DNA from: Virgisporangium aurantiacum
Lineage (GTDB): Bacteria; Actinomycetota; Actinomycetes; Mycobacteriales; Micromonosporaceae
Length of the DNA: 64,000 bases
Assembly (NCBI RefSeq): GCF_016863635.1
Contig: NZ_BOPG01000037.1
Span: forward strand, 176,288 to 240,287
Direction of reading: 5' to 3'
Positions 34,439 through 42,606 of this stretch are shown here, piece after piece (positions within the stretch are counted from its first letter, which is position 1; the number at the start of each line of letters is the position of its first letter). The notes beneath the pieces are model-generated. The model ran no database searches. It saw nothing but the letters and a program-made list of their open reading frames with translations, and had not been told where the DNA came from. Both the position numbers and the translations under genes were made by a program.

Positions 34439-37357
34439 TCAGCCGGTCGGGAACAACCGGCCGAAGTCCGCGTACGCCATCGCGACGTCGGACTGCGCCC
34501 AGAACCGGTGGTAGTTGAACGTCGGCACGGCGCCGCCGTTCAGGTAGTTCTGGACCTTCGCCCAGTTCGGGTCGTTCTTGTAGAAGGAACGGATGTCGAC
34601 GAAGCTCTTGCCCGGTGCGATCACGTCGCCGTTGGGCATGTCGCCGGTCCAGCCCGGAGGCAGGTACAGGCCCTGGCCGGTGCTGGCGTTGTAGACGTCG
34701 TCGAACCGGTTGTAGTCGGCGCGCGACTCCGTCGTGGAGACGCCCTGCGCGTCGGCGTTGGCGTTCAACGCGTCGAGCAGGCCCTTGGCGGTGGTCTTCG
34801 CCGCCGCGTTGCCCGACTTCGCCGCGTACCAGGTGAGCGTGCGGGCGTAGGCGGCCGCGACACCGACGTCGGTGCCCCGGGCGGTGACGGTGACGTGCAG
34901 GTTGGTGTTGGCGGCCGGGCTGGACGGGTTCCAGGTGGCCGGCGCACCGGTCCACGCCATGTCGGACGGGATCGAGAACGTCGCGCCCGTGCCGATCGTC
35001 GTGTTCGCGATCGCCCACGGCACCCACTTGTCGAGGATGGCCTTGGCCTTCGCGTTGCCGGTCTCGTAGTAGAGCTCGGCGACGCGCTGCAGCGACCACA
35101 CCTGCATGCCGAACCACTGGTTGCTGCCCGGGTCACGGTAGACCGGGTGCTCCTGGTAGAACATGCCGTAGAACGTCGGCGTGCCCGACGGCGGCTGGGC
35201 GTACGCGCCGTCCCAGCTGTTCGTCGCGCCACCGGCGATCGCGCCCTCCGACGACTGCAGCCACTGGTAGAACTCGAGCTGCCGGTTCATCGACGTGGTC
35301 CAGTCGGTCGTGGCCGACGGGCTCTTCATGTTGCTCGTCAGCTCGGGCGTGTTGGTGAGCGCCCAGGCCGTGAACGGGTTCTGGTACCCGAAGTGGTTGT
35401 GGCTGGAACCGATCCGCCACGACCAGCCGGCCGCGGGGTCGGTCGCGCCGCCCCACGCGTAGTACCACGAGAGCAGGTAGTGCATCGAGTTCTTGCCGGA
35501 GCCCGCCGGGCAGGTCGAGGCGCCGACACAGTTGCCGATCTGCTTGAAGTACTTGTCGAACATGGCGTAGCGCAGGTAGTCGCCCATCTTGGCCGCCTTG
35601 GCCACGGTGGCGGCGACGTCGGCCGCCTTGTTCTGCTCCTTGGCCCACTTGTTGGCCCAGTACGCCGCCTGGATCGCGCGGGCGTCGGCGTCGGGGGCGT
35701 TGGTGTACTTCCACTGCTTGGCCGGCGTGCCGGAGTCCCTGATGGAGATGTCGAGGTAGCCGTTCGGACCACCGTCGACGAACGTGTCGCAGGACGGCTG
35801 CGGCACCGTCTCCCACACCGACTCCTGCGGCCCGCGCTGGAACGTGTTGATGTACGCGGGACGCGTGGTGTGGTCGCCGCAGCGGCCGAAGCCGTAGGTG
35901 TTGTCGACGTCGAGCAGCCAGTGCATGCCGTAGATCGAGCCGGTGCCGTAGGCCGACTGCAGTTCGCCGCGCAGCGGGTCCTGGCCGACCGGCACGCTCG
36001 GCTGCAGTGCCGACGGGTACTGGCTGGGCAGGTTGAACTCGGCGGCGTACTGCGGTGTTCCGTTGACGCCGGCGGTCGGCTGGTCGGCGGTCGACGGGAT
36101 GATGTAGCGCTCGGCCACCGTCCACGCGTTGTTGAACGGCGCCCAGTTCTGCGTCACCCGGCCGTACTGCGCCTCGAGCCAGATCCAGAAGCTGAACGCC
36201 TCGGAGGTGGTCTCGTGGCCGTGGTCCGGCGCCTCGACGATCAGCGTCTCGATCGAGTGGTACGGCACGCCCTCGGGGCTGAAGTAGCCCGAGTTCTTGA
36301 TCTTTCCGTACTGCGCGAGGAACCGGGTGATGTACTCGTTGTTGCCGCCCGGCACGTCGTTGTCGACCTCGGTCGCGACGACCGCGAGCGTCGGGTAGCC
36401 GGTCGCCGTCGCGGTGAACGTGGCCGTGCTGCTCGTGGTGTCGGTGTCCTCGGCCGCCGTGTAGGTGACGTTGACGCCGGTGCTCCAGTTCGCCGAGGTG
36501 AACGTGACGGTCGTCGGCGACGCGGAGATGTCGGTGTCACCGGTTCTCGGCAGCGTCATCGTCACGTTGCTGCTCGGTGCGGCGCTCAACTTGTAGTTGA
36601 CCACCGCGGAGCCGCCCTCGGGCACGCTGACCGACGACGGGGTCGCGATGATCGTCGGGCCGGTCGACCCGGTGACCGTGAACGACCGCTCGGCGGTCGC
36701 GGTGGCGTTCGCGTTGTCGTAGGCCCGCGCCTGGACGGTGTAGCTGCCGGCCGGCAGGTCCTCCATCGTGTAGGCGTACGGCGAGCTGGTGTCGGTGTTG
36801 ATCAGCAGGCCGTTGCGGTAGAACTCGACCTTGCTGATCGTGCCGTCCGGGTCGGACGCCGTGGCGCTGAGCGCCACGTCGGCGGGTGCCACGTACGGGC
36901 CGGGAAGCGCGGCGAGCGCCACCGTCGGCGGCTGGTTCACGCCGGTGCCGCCACAGGTGACGCCGTTGAGCGTGAACGAGGCCGGCTTCGGGTTCTGGCC
37001 GGTGTGCGACCCGTTGAAGCCGAAGCTCACCGAGCCGCCGCTGGGCACGTTGCCGTTCCAGGCCGCGTTGGTCGCGGTGACCTGGGCGCCGGTCTGCGTG
37101 ATGTTCGACGACCAGAAGTTCGTGACCCGCTGGCCCGTGTTCGGGAACGTCCAGCCGAGGTTCCAACTGGTCAGCGCGTCACCCGTGTTGTTGATGGTGA
37201 CGGTCGCCGTGAAGCCGGTGTTCCAGTCGTTGGTGGCGTAGACGACATTGCACGAGACAGCCGCGTACGCACTGGTGGGGATGCTGACCAGGCCGGCGGT
37301 GACGAGGGCGCCCGTGGCGGCGAAGGTCGTCCACCGTCTTGTTCGGGGAAAATTCAT
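34439..37357 (-). CDS. Secreted GH48 processive cellulase with N-terminal CBM2 and Ig-like modules
   Basis: 972 residues; GCGAGGAG about 10 nt before ATG 37357. Signal peptide 1-32 (cut after AYA). CBM2 (about 33-135), an Ig-like module (about 140-230; NQPPTVALAALPG...VEFYRNG), a Calx-beta/SLH-like beta module (about 235-335; VSVPEGGSAVVNYKLS) and the GH48 catalytic domain (about 345-972). The last has the acid Glu in HETTSEAFSFWIWLEAQYG and the tunnel segments ending in FWAQSDVAMAYADFGRLFP. GH48 enzymes are reducing-end-specific cellobiohydrolases working with inversion. Two CebR operators lie upstream. Confidence 0.95.
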   Translation of the reverse strand: MNFPRTRRWTTFAATGALVTAGLVSIPTSAYAAVSCNVVYATNDWNTGFTATVTINNTGDALTSWNLGWTFPNTGQRVTNFWSSNITQTGAQVTATNAAWNGNVPSGGSVSFGFNGSHTGQNPKPASFTLNGVTCGGTGVNQPPTVALAALPGPYVAPADVALSATASDPDGTISKVEFYRNGLLINTDTSSPYAYTMEDLPAGSYTVQARAYDNANATATAERSFTVTGSTGPTIIATPSSVSVPEGGSAVVNYKLSAAPSSNVTMTLPRTGDTDISASPTTVTFTSANWSTGVNVTYTAAEDTDTTSSTATFTATATGYPTLAVVATEVDNDVPGGNNEYITRFLAQYGKIKNSGYFSPEGVPYHSIETLIVEAPDHGHETTSEAFSFWIWLEAQYGRVTQNWAPFNNAWTVAERYIIPSTADQPTAGVNGTPQYAAEFNLPSQYPSALQPSVPVGQDPLRGELQSAYGTGSIYGMHWLLDVDNTYGFGRCGDHTTRPAYINTFQRGPQESVWETVPQPSCDTFVDGGPNGYLDISIRDSGTPAKQWKYTNAPDADARAIQAAYWANKWAKEQNKAADVAATVAKAAKMGDYLRYAMFDKYFKQIGNCVGASTCPAGSGKNSMHYLLSWYYAWGGATDPAAGWSWRIGSSHNHFGYQNPFTAWALTNTPELTSNMKSPSATTDWTTSMNRQLEFYQWLQSSEGAIAGGATNSWDGAYAQPPSGTPTFYGMFYQEHPVYRDPGSNQWFGMQVWSLQRVAELYYETGNAKAKAILDKWVPWAIANTTIGTGATFSIPSDMAWTGAPATWNPSSPAANTNLHVTVTARGTDVGVAAAYARTLTWYAAKSGNAAAKTTAKGLLDALNANADAQGVSTTESRADYNRFDDVYNASTGQGLYLPPGWTGDMPNGDVIAPGKSFVDIRSFYKNDPNWAKVQNYLNGGAVPTFNYHRFWAQSDVAMAYADFGRLFPTG

Positions 37358-37471
37358 GTGTTGCTGACTCCTCGCGAGATCGCCCTCGGGCAGCCCCCGG
37401 CGGAGGGGGCTGGAGGGCGTGAATGGGGGTCGCGGGGTCGGCTCCCTGCTCGCGATGACGGCAGTCTGCCA

Positions 37472-37485
37472 TGGGAGCGCTTCCA
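37472..37485. promoter_or_regulatory. CebR/CelR-type operator, proximal
   Basis: TGGGAGCGCTTCCA matches the 14-bp CebR consensus TGGGAGCGCTCCCA with one change. It lies 115 nt upstream of the GH48 start. CebR is a LacI-family repressor released by cellobiose in Streptomyces and relatives; the regulator gene itself is outside the window. Confidence 0.8.
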
Positions 37486-37597
37486 GCGCCAGTCATCAAT
37501 GGAAGTCGCTCATGAGCTGGCGTCTGACCTGGAAAGATTGAAAGTCATGGTCGGAAGTTCACAAACTCGAAAAGAACCGCTACAGTTCGGAAACCAC

Positions 37598-37617
37598 CCA
37601 TGGGAGCGCTCCCATGG
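37598..37617. promoter_or_regulatory. CebR/CelR-type operator, distal, perfect 20-bp palindrome
   Basis: CCATGGGAGCGCTCCCATGG contains the exact CebR consensus and is symmetric over 20 bp. It lies 126 bp (about 12 helical turns) from the proximal site, centre to centre, so looping between two bound dimers is possible. Confidence 0.85.
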
Positions 37618-37842
37618 TTTCGGCCAACGGTTGAGAGCGCGGAAGGAGGCCCCACCCCCGGCACCACCCGCGTGGATCGGCTCCCGCGCGCAGTTCCCCC
37701 GCTCCGCGATACCCCCGACGACGGGGACGAGCCCACTCTCGTCCCCGTCGATTTCCCTTGCCTGCCGCGTCACACCGCCGTCGGTTGACCGAGTCCGCGG
37801 TCAACGCCGGTTCCGACCACGGCGATTGTCTGCAACTCTTGT

Positions 37843-37880
37843 GGGAGAGAAAGGTCGGTTGCAGCAGACCTTTGTCTCCC
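37843..37880. terminator. Hairpin GGGAGAGAAAGGTC / GACCTTTGTCTCCC
   Basis: 14-bp arms with one mismatch around a 10-nt loop, about 90 nt past the stop of the minus-strand TerB gene. It may terminate that transcript or be a structured 5' element of something unrecognised. Confidence 0.45.
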
Positions 37881-37971
37881 CGATCCGGGCTCGGATCGCC
37901 TCTCCAACTACCGGGAGTGGCTGGACTTTGTGCGTGACTCCCCGTCGGCGACGATGCTGATCGAACGGTGT

Positions 37972-38427
37972 TCAGAGGTCGAACTCCTGCGGCGGGATGC
38001 CCAGGGTGTGGCACGCCTCGCGGACCGCGGCCTTCTCGTGGTCGTCGAAGAAGCCGTCGGCGCCGCCGATGATGATGCCGATCTGGATCACCGCGCGGGC
38101 CTGGTCGGGCTTTGACTTGAGCTTCGCGATGGTCTGGGTCGCCTCGAGCTTGCCGAACTGGAAGTTCGACTGGAGCTTGCTGGCGTAGAAGTCGAACTTC
38201 TGGGTGAGCTCGGCCGCCGGGAACACCTTCAGGGCCTCGTTGCTGGTGATCAGGCCCGACATCGTGGCGCGCTCGGCGTTGTCGATGCTGCCGTCGGCGG
38301 CCGCGATCAGGGCGCACATGGCCATGGCGCCGTTGGCGAACTCCTTGTTCTTGAACTGACCCGTCTTCGTCTTGAGCTGCGCGGTCATGTCGACCGCGCG
38401 GTTCCGGAGCTGGTTCCACATGGACAC
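37972..38427 (-). CDS. TerB-family (tellurite resistance TerB-like) protein
   Basis: 151 residues from GTG 38427, which has GAGGAC at a good distance; ATG 38421 is nearly equal. The all-helical TerB fold shows the two acidic loops AAADGSIDNAE and GGADGFFDDHE that bind divalent metal. TerB proteins are linked to tellurite, oxidative and phage stress and bind membranes or TerC. Here it is solitary, with no other ter genes nearby, so its role is open. Confidence 0.85.
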   Translation of the reverse strand: MSMWNQLRNRAVDMTAQLKTKTGQFKNKEFANGAMAMCALIAAADGSIDNAERATMSGLITSNEALKVFPAAELTQKFDFYASKLQSNFQFGKLEATQTIAKLKSKPDQARAVIQIGIIIGGADGFFDDHEKAAVREACHTLGIPPQEFDL

Positions 38428-38521
38428 GGACGCAGTCCTCTCCCACGGTTGTACACCGGCACTCTGCGTAGCCGGACATACCGACCCTAACAACGGAGGC
38501 TGGGCGTTTCCTGTGTGCTGC

Positions 38522-38527
38522 TAGTTT
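38522..38527 (+). promoter_or_regulatory. -10-like TAGTTT before the GTG at 38535
   Basis: Seven-nt spacer to the start of the LRR/oxygenase unit. Confidence 0.45.
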
Positions 38528-38534
38528 GCTTCGC

Positions 38535-39200
38535 GTGGACGCCACCAAGGTCACGGTCGAGTGGTCCAGCGAGGCGCCGTTGACCATCGGCGGGTTGCTG
38601 CGCGACCCGGCGGTCACGTCGCTGCGCATCACGGCACCCGCCCGCGACGACGACGCCGACGACTGGGACGAGGAGAACTGGGACGCCGACCCGGCCCCGC
38701 CCGAGGGGATCGGCGACATCGCGTCGCTCGACCTCAGCCGCATCGTCGACCTCGACGTCTCCTACCTGCGCCTCGGTCCGCTCGGCGCCGAGGCCCTCGC
38801 CGTGGCGTCGTTCGTGCACCTCGACCCCGCCGAGGAGCGCATCGGCGCGGGCCGGGTCGAGACGCTCGACCTGAGGTACTGCTACATCGGCGACGCCGGC
38901 CTCACCGCGATCGCCGCGTCGTCGACGTTCCGGAACGTGCGCCGCCTTCACCTGCAGGCGAACCGGATCGGTGCCGCGGGCGTCGCCGCGCTCACCGGGT
39001 TCCCGCGCCTGGAGGTGCTCGACCTCCGCTACAACGATCTCGGCGCCGCGGGCGCGGAGGCGTTGCTGGCGACGCCGTTCATCGGCCGCCTGGCGCGGCT
39101 GAACCTGTACCGGACCGACGTCGGCGACGCGGGCGCGAAACTGCTCGCCCACGCGCCGCAACTCCCGTCCGCCCTGCGCAGCCTCTGGAGAAGCGTATGA
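38535..39200 (+). CDS. Leucine-rich repeat protein coupled to a 2OG-type oxygenase
   Basis: 221 residues. Cytosolic, with an acidic segment near 35-55 (DDDADDWDEENWDAD) and ribonuclease-inhibitor-like LRRs of about 27 residues (about 60-205; VETLDLRYCYIGDAGLTAIA, VRRLHLQANRIGAAGVAAL, LEVLDLRYNDLGAAGAEAL). Its TGA overlaps the ATG of the next gene, so the two proteins are made together and may form a complex in which the LRR part binds a substrate or partner. Different LRR class from the protein at 33.3 kb. Confidence 0.8.
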   Translation: MDATKVTVEWSSEAPLTIGGLLRDPAVTSLRITAPARDDDADDWDEENWDADPAPPEGIGDIASLDLSRIVDLDVSYLRLGPLGAEALAVASFVHLDPAEERIGAGRVETLDLRYCYIGDAGLTAIAASSTFRNVRRLHLQANRIGAAGVAALTGFPRLEVLDLRYNDLGAAGAEALLATPFIGRLARLNLYRTDVGDAGAKLLAHAPQLPSALRSLWRSV

Positions 39201-41119
39201 GCACGGAACTCCGCGACCGGTTCTTCGAACTGTCCACACCGGACAGTCCGGCGGCCGACGTGGCCGCGTACCGGGCCGCGGTCGACGCCGTCGACGCCGA
39301 GCCGGTCGCGACCGTCGACGGGCTCGCCGTGTGCTGGCACCCGACCGCGCGGTTCAAGGCGCTGCGCTTCGTCGACGCCGAGCGCATCGACGCGAACGTG
39401 CGCGACCTGTTCGCCCGGCCGAGCGAGGGTGCGCCGGAGTTGGCGGCGGCGTTCGTCGATCCGACCGAGCTGTCGTTCCGCACGTTCGAGAACATCGTGG
39501 CGCTCGATCGCGCATTCACGGGCGTCCCATTGGGTTTTGATCTTATTGGACGCGCGGAGCTCGCGCCCGACGCGTTCACCTTCACCCTCGACGCGCCCGC
39601 CGCTGCGCGCGAGCGGCTCGACGCCCTCGACGCGCTGAATCTTTACGTGCCACCGCTCAACGCGTCGTCGCGGGGCGGGCAGCGGTACATCTTCCACTCC
39701 GCGCTGCTGGCCGACGCCCTCACGACGGCGGTCAAGGCGGCGATGCCGGACCTCGACGGCTTCTCGCACGTGAACCCGGTGTTCCGCTGCAACCGGTTCG
39801 AGCCCGGCGACGCGGACTTCCACCGGCACCGCGACACCCCGTACTACGACGCGGCGCGCAACCACGTGTCGAGGTACACGGTGCTCGTGTACCTCACCGG
39901 CGGCACGGGCGCGCCGGCGCTCGACCTCGGTGCCGGCGTGGCCCTCGACACCATCGGGCCGTACACGTGCGTGGTGTTCGACCAGCGCTACGAGCACGCG
40001 GGCGCGCCGTACACCGACGGCCGGAAGGTGTTCCTGCGCACCGAGCTCGTCTTCGAAGTGTCCACAGTGGAGCATGACCCGGAGATCGCCGCGCTGTTCA
40101 GCAAGGCGTGCTACTGGACGGGCGAGAGCGTCTTCGCGCCGGAACTCGCGGCGCACGCCGACGCCTACTACAACCAGGTGGCCGCCGCGCACTGGGCCGG
40201 TCTGGAACCGTCCGACGCCACGGAACCCTTTGTGCACAAGGAGTTCCGCGGCGTGCACTTCGTGGCGAACGGGTACGACTTCTGGTTCGCCAAGGGCGAC
40301 GGGCTCACGCTGGCCGAGTGCGCCGCCATCACACTCCTCGACTACTTCAACTGCCGGCTGGGCGACAGCGCGTTCCGCGTCCAATGTAAGAGCGAACGCG
40401 TGGCAGCGGACGGTACGGCGTGGATTCCTGAGTTCCTTTCTGGCAAACGGAATCGGCCCGCGGTGCTGCCGTTCGACAAGTCACACCTGTTCCCCGAGCC
40501 CGAGGAGAGCGACGGCACCTGCTGCCCGTTCCACGCCGGCATGGTGTTCGAGGCCGCCCGGCTCGACGAGGTCATCGACTTCTACGCGTCGGCGCAGACG
40601 TTCGCCCGGGCGCACATCATGCCGGCGCCGATCCTGATGCTCGGCGAAGACGTGGTGCTCGACCCGGAGAAGTTCGTGGTGCGGGGCAACCAGATCCACG
40701 TGACCGGCGACCGGGAACTCGCGCCGCTGAACTTCGCGGCGTGCTGGAACTCCGGTGGCTCGGTCGAGAACTACCTCGACACGGCGGCGACCGTCGACGC
40801 GGCGCACTTCCTCGTGCCGCCGATCCTGTTCACCGAGACCGCCGACTGCTACCACCTCCGGTTCGACTTCTTCCGCAACTCGTGGATGGTGCGCCACGAT
40901 CGGGCCACGGTGCCGGTCCCGATGATCCGCGACCTCCGCGAGGAGCCGGAGGACATGCCCGTCGACGAGCAGGCGCCGTGGCTCGACGCGGTCATGCGGG
41001 CCACCGGCGATCCGGGCACGCTGCCCACCCGCTCCTGGTGGACGCGGGACAAGATCCTCGGCGACTTCGTCGGTCACATCGAGGAGCGCCTGTACGAGAT
41101 CGAGGAGGACGAGGACTGA
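39197..41119 (+). CDS. 640-residue protein with 2OG-Fe(II) oxygenase-like half and unknown C-terminal half
   Basis: ATG 39197 overlaps the LRR stop. Residues about 160-290 carry a jelly-roll oxygenase signature: H211-x-D213 (FHRHRDTPYY), then YTVLVYLTG, H267 (YEHAG) and R281 (FLRTEL) spaced as in prolyl-4-hydroxylase-type enzymes. Residues about 300-640 are well-ordered-looking but not recognised. They hold Cys-rich VQCKSE and GTCCPFH segments, an FNCRLGD motif and an acidic end (EEDED). The iron chemistry is likely; the substrate, small molecule or protein, is unknown. Followed 18 nt later by a membrane protease with its own promoter. Confidence 0.7.
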   Translation: MSTELRDRFFELSTPDSPAADVAAYRAAVDAVDAEPVATVDGLAVCWHPTARFKALRFVDAERIDANVRDLFARPSEGAPELAAAFVDPTELSFRTFENIVALDRAFTGVPLGFDLIGRAELAPDAFTFTLDAPAAARERLDALDALNLYVPPLNASSRGGQRYIFHSALLADALTTAVKAAMPDLDGFSHVNPVFRCNRFEPGDADFHRHRDTPYYDAARNHVSRYTVLVYLTGGTGAPALDLGAGVALDTIGPYTCVVFDQRYEHAGAPYTDGRKVFLRTELVFEVSTVEHDPEIAALFSKACYWTGESVFAPELAAHADAYYNQVAAAHWAGLEPSDATEPFVHKEFRGVHFVANGYDFWFAKGDGLTLAECAAITLLDYFNCRLGDSAFRVQCKSERVAADGTAWIPEFLSGKRNRPAVLPFDKSHLFPEPEESDGTCCPFHAGMVFEAARLDEVIDFYASAQTFARAHIMPAPILMLGEDVVLDPEKFVVRGNQIHVTGDRELAPLNFAACWNSGGSVENYLDTAATVDAAHFLVPPILFTETADCYHLRFDFFRNSWMVRHDRATVPVPMIRDLREEPEDMPVDEQAPWLDAVMRATGDPGTLPTRSWWTRDKILGDFVGHIEERLYEIEEDED

Positions 41120-41124
41120 GCCGC

Positions 41125-41130
41125 TACTCT
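41125..41130 (+). promoter_or_regulatory. -10-like TACTCT before the GTG at 41138
   Basis: Seven-nt spacer to the site-2 protease start; no Shine-Dalgarno. Confidence 0.45.
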
Positions 41131-41137
41131 CGATTCC

Positions 41138-42358
41138 GTGGCCTATGGCATCGGAGTGGCGCTCTTCGCCCTCGGCATCCTGTTGTCGCTGACCCTGCAC
41201 GAGATCGGGCACGCCGCGGCGGCGCGGGCGTTCGGCATGAAGGTCACCCGGTTCTTCATCGGGTTCGGGCCGACGCTGTTCTCGTTCCGTCGGCGCGGCG
41301 TCGAGTACGGCGTCAAGGCGATCCCGGCCGGCGCCTTCGTGAAGATCGTCGGCATGACCCGGCTCGACGAGGTGGCACCCGAGGACGAGAAGCGCGCCAT
41401 GTGGCGGTTCCCGGTCTGGAAGCGGACCGTCGTGATGGGCGCCGGGGTGGCCGTCCACTTCCTGCTCGGCTTCCTCGTGTTGTGGGGCCTGTTCGCGTTC
41501 TCGCCGCTGCCCGACGAGGGCCTGCTGCAGAGCGGTCCGGTGCGCGTCGCCACCGTGTCGCCGTGCGTCGAGCCGCGGCTGGCCGACCAGCAGCGCCCGT
41601 GCGTGCCCGGCACCAGCCCGGCCAGCGCCGCGCTGTCGGCCGGCCTCCAACCCGGTGACGTCATCGTCGCCATCGACGGCCGCCCGGTCCGCGGCTGGGA
41701 CGCGGTGACGGCGGCGGTCCGCGAGGCGGGCGGCCGCACGGTCGCGCTGACCTACGAGCGGGCCGGGGAGCAGCGGACGGCGTCCGTGGCGATGCCGCTG
41801 GTCGAACGGGTCCGACCGGGCACCACCGACCTTGAGCGGGTGGGCATGCTCGGGATCACGCCGCAGGTCCCCACCAGCACGGCCGGCCCGGCAGCTGCGG
41901 TCGGCCTGGCCGTCCGGCAGACCGGTGCCCTGTTCGGCGCCACCTTCGACGCCCTCCTGCACCTACCGGCGAAGATCCCGGCCCTGTGGTCGACGATCAC
42001 CGGCGACGAACGCGACCCCGAAGCGCCGGTGAGCATGGTCGGCGCCAGCCACATCGGCGGCGAACTCGCCCACCGCGGCGACTACCAGTCGTTCCTGCTC
42101 ATGCTGGCCTCGTTGAACTTCTTCATCGGCATGTTCAACCTGCTCCCCGTCCTCCCGGCCGACGGCGGGCACATCGCGATCTCGTGGTTCGAGCGGGCGC
42201 GGTCCTGGCTCTACGGGCGGCTCCGCCGGCCGGATCCCGGCCCGGTCGACTACTACCGGCTGGCGCCACTCGTGTTCGTGGCGATCCTGTTGTTCGCGGG
42301 GTTCACGCTGCTGAGCATCACCGCCGACCTGGTCAACCCCGTCCACATCACCGACTGA
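41138..42358 (+). CDS. Site-2 (RIP) zinc metalloprotease, RseP/Rip1 type
   Basis: 406 residues from GTG 41138. Four membrane helices; active-site H21-E22-x-x-H25 in helix 1 and the second motif LLPVLPADGGH near residue 335-345, whose Asp completes the zinc site. A PDZ domain lies between (about 140-240; GLQPGDVIVAIDGRPV). Such proteases cut membrane-embedded anti-sigma factors after a first cleavage. Actinobacteria usually have a main copy beside dxr/ispG, which are not here, so this may be an additional paralogue. Tandem hairpins follow. Confidence 0.9.
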   Translation: MAYGIGVALFALGILLSLTLHEIGHAAAARAFGMKVTRFFIGFGPTLFSFRRRGVEYGVKAIPAGAFVKIVGMTRLDEVAPEDEKRAMWRFPVWKRTVVMGAGVAVHFLLGFLVLWGLFAFSPLPDEGLLQSGPVRVATVSPCVEPRLADQQRPCVPGTSPASAALSAGLQPGDVIVAIDGRPVRGWDAVTAAVREAGGRTVALTYERAGEQRTASVAMPLVERVRPGTTDLERVGMLGITPQVPTSTAGPAAAVGLAVRQTGALFGATFDALLHLPAKIPALWSTITGDERDPEAPVSMVGASHIGGELAHRGDYQSFLLMLASLNFFIGMFNLLPVLPADGGHIAISWFERARSWLYGRLRRPDPGPVDYYRLAPLVFVAILLFAGFTLLSITADLVNPVHITD

Positions 42359-42403
42359 CAGTCCGGCACCACGCGGTGGTGGCTGTCGTGCCCGACCCAA
42401 CGA

Positions 42404-42479
42404 GTCGATCTTGCAGTTGTGGTGGCCCATAAACAGGGCCAAATACGGGCGAGCCAGGCACCACAACTGCAAGATCGAC
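42404..42479. repeat. Inverted repeat copy 1, 21-bp perfect arms, CGATCTTG family
   Basis: Arms 42404-42424 and 42459-42479 are exact reverse complements; the outer part includes CGATCTTGCAGTTGTG. The 34-nt loop contains GGCCC..GGGCC. It starts 45 nt after the protease stop. Confidence 0.8.
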
Positions 42480-42502
42480 GCCGAAGGGCAGCTCTCGGCT
42501 CT

Positions 42503-42572
42503 CGATCTTGCAGTTGTGTCCGCCCTTTCGCTGGAATTCGCCCTTTTTTCGGCGAGCACAACTGCAAGATCG
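42503..42572. repeat. Inverted repeat copy 2, 16-bp perfect arms, CGATCTTG family
   Basis: Arms CGATCTTGCAGTTGTG (42503-42518) and its reverse complement (42557-42572) repeat the core of copy 1; the 38-nt loop is unrelated and holds a CCCTTTTTTC tract. Both copies lie between the convergent protease gene and the gene ending at 42607. Confidence 0.8.
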
Positions 42573-42606
42573 GCGACGGTGGGGTCCCTGTGGACCCCGG
42601 GGGTCG

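Larger units (their letters stand above)
37358..37971. other. 614-bp non-coding region upstream of GH48 and past TerB gene end
   Basis: Contains two CebR-type operators (37472-37485, 37598-37617), an AT-richer stretch between them with GAAAGATTGAAAG (37531-37543), and a 14-bp hairpin at 37843-37880. Base composition is lower in GC than the flanking genes, as expected for a regulated promoter. I see no convincing gene in it. Confidence 0.7.

Noticed and set aside
30101..37960. A stop-free frame of 2,619 codons on the plus strand
   Set aside because: It runs antisense through the AfsR-type and GH48 genes and across intergenic DNA. Its translation is Arg/Gly/Ala/Val-rich low complexity without domains, as expected from G/C-biased third positions.
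37972..38427. A tellurite-resistance (ter) stress island
   Set aside because: Only a TerB-like gene is present; no terC, terD or terZ neighbours.
42404..42572. CRISPR array
   Set aside because: Arms are inverted, not direct, and there are only two units and no cas genes; hairpin repeats fit better.
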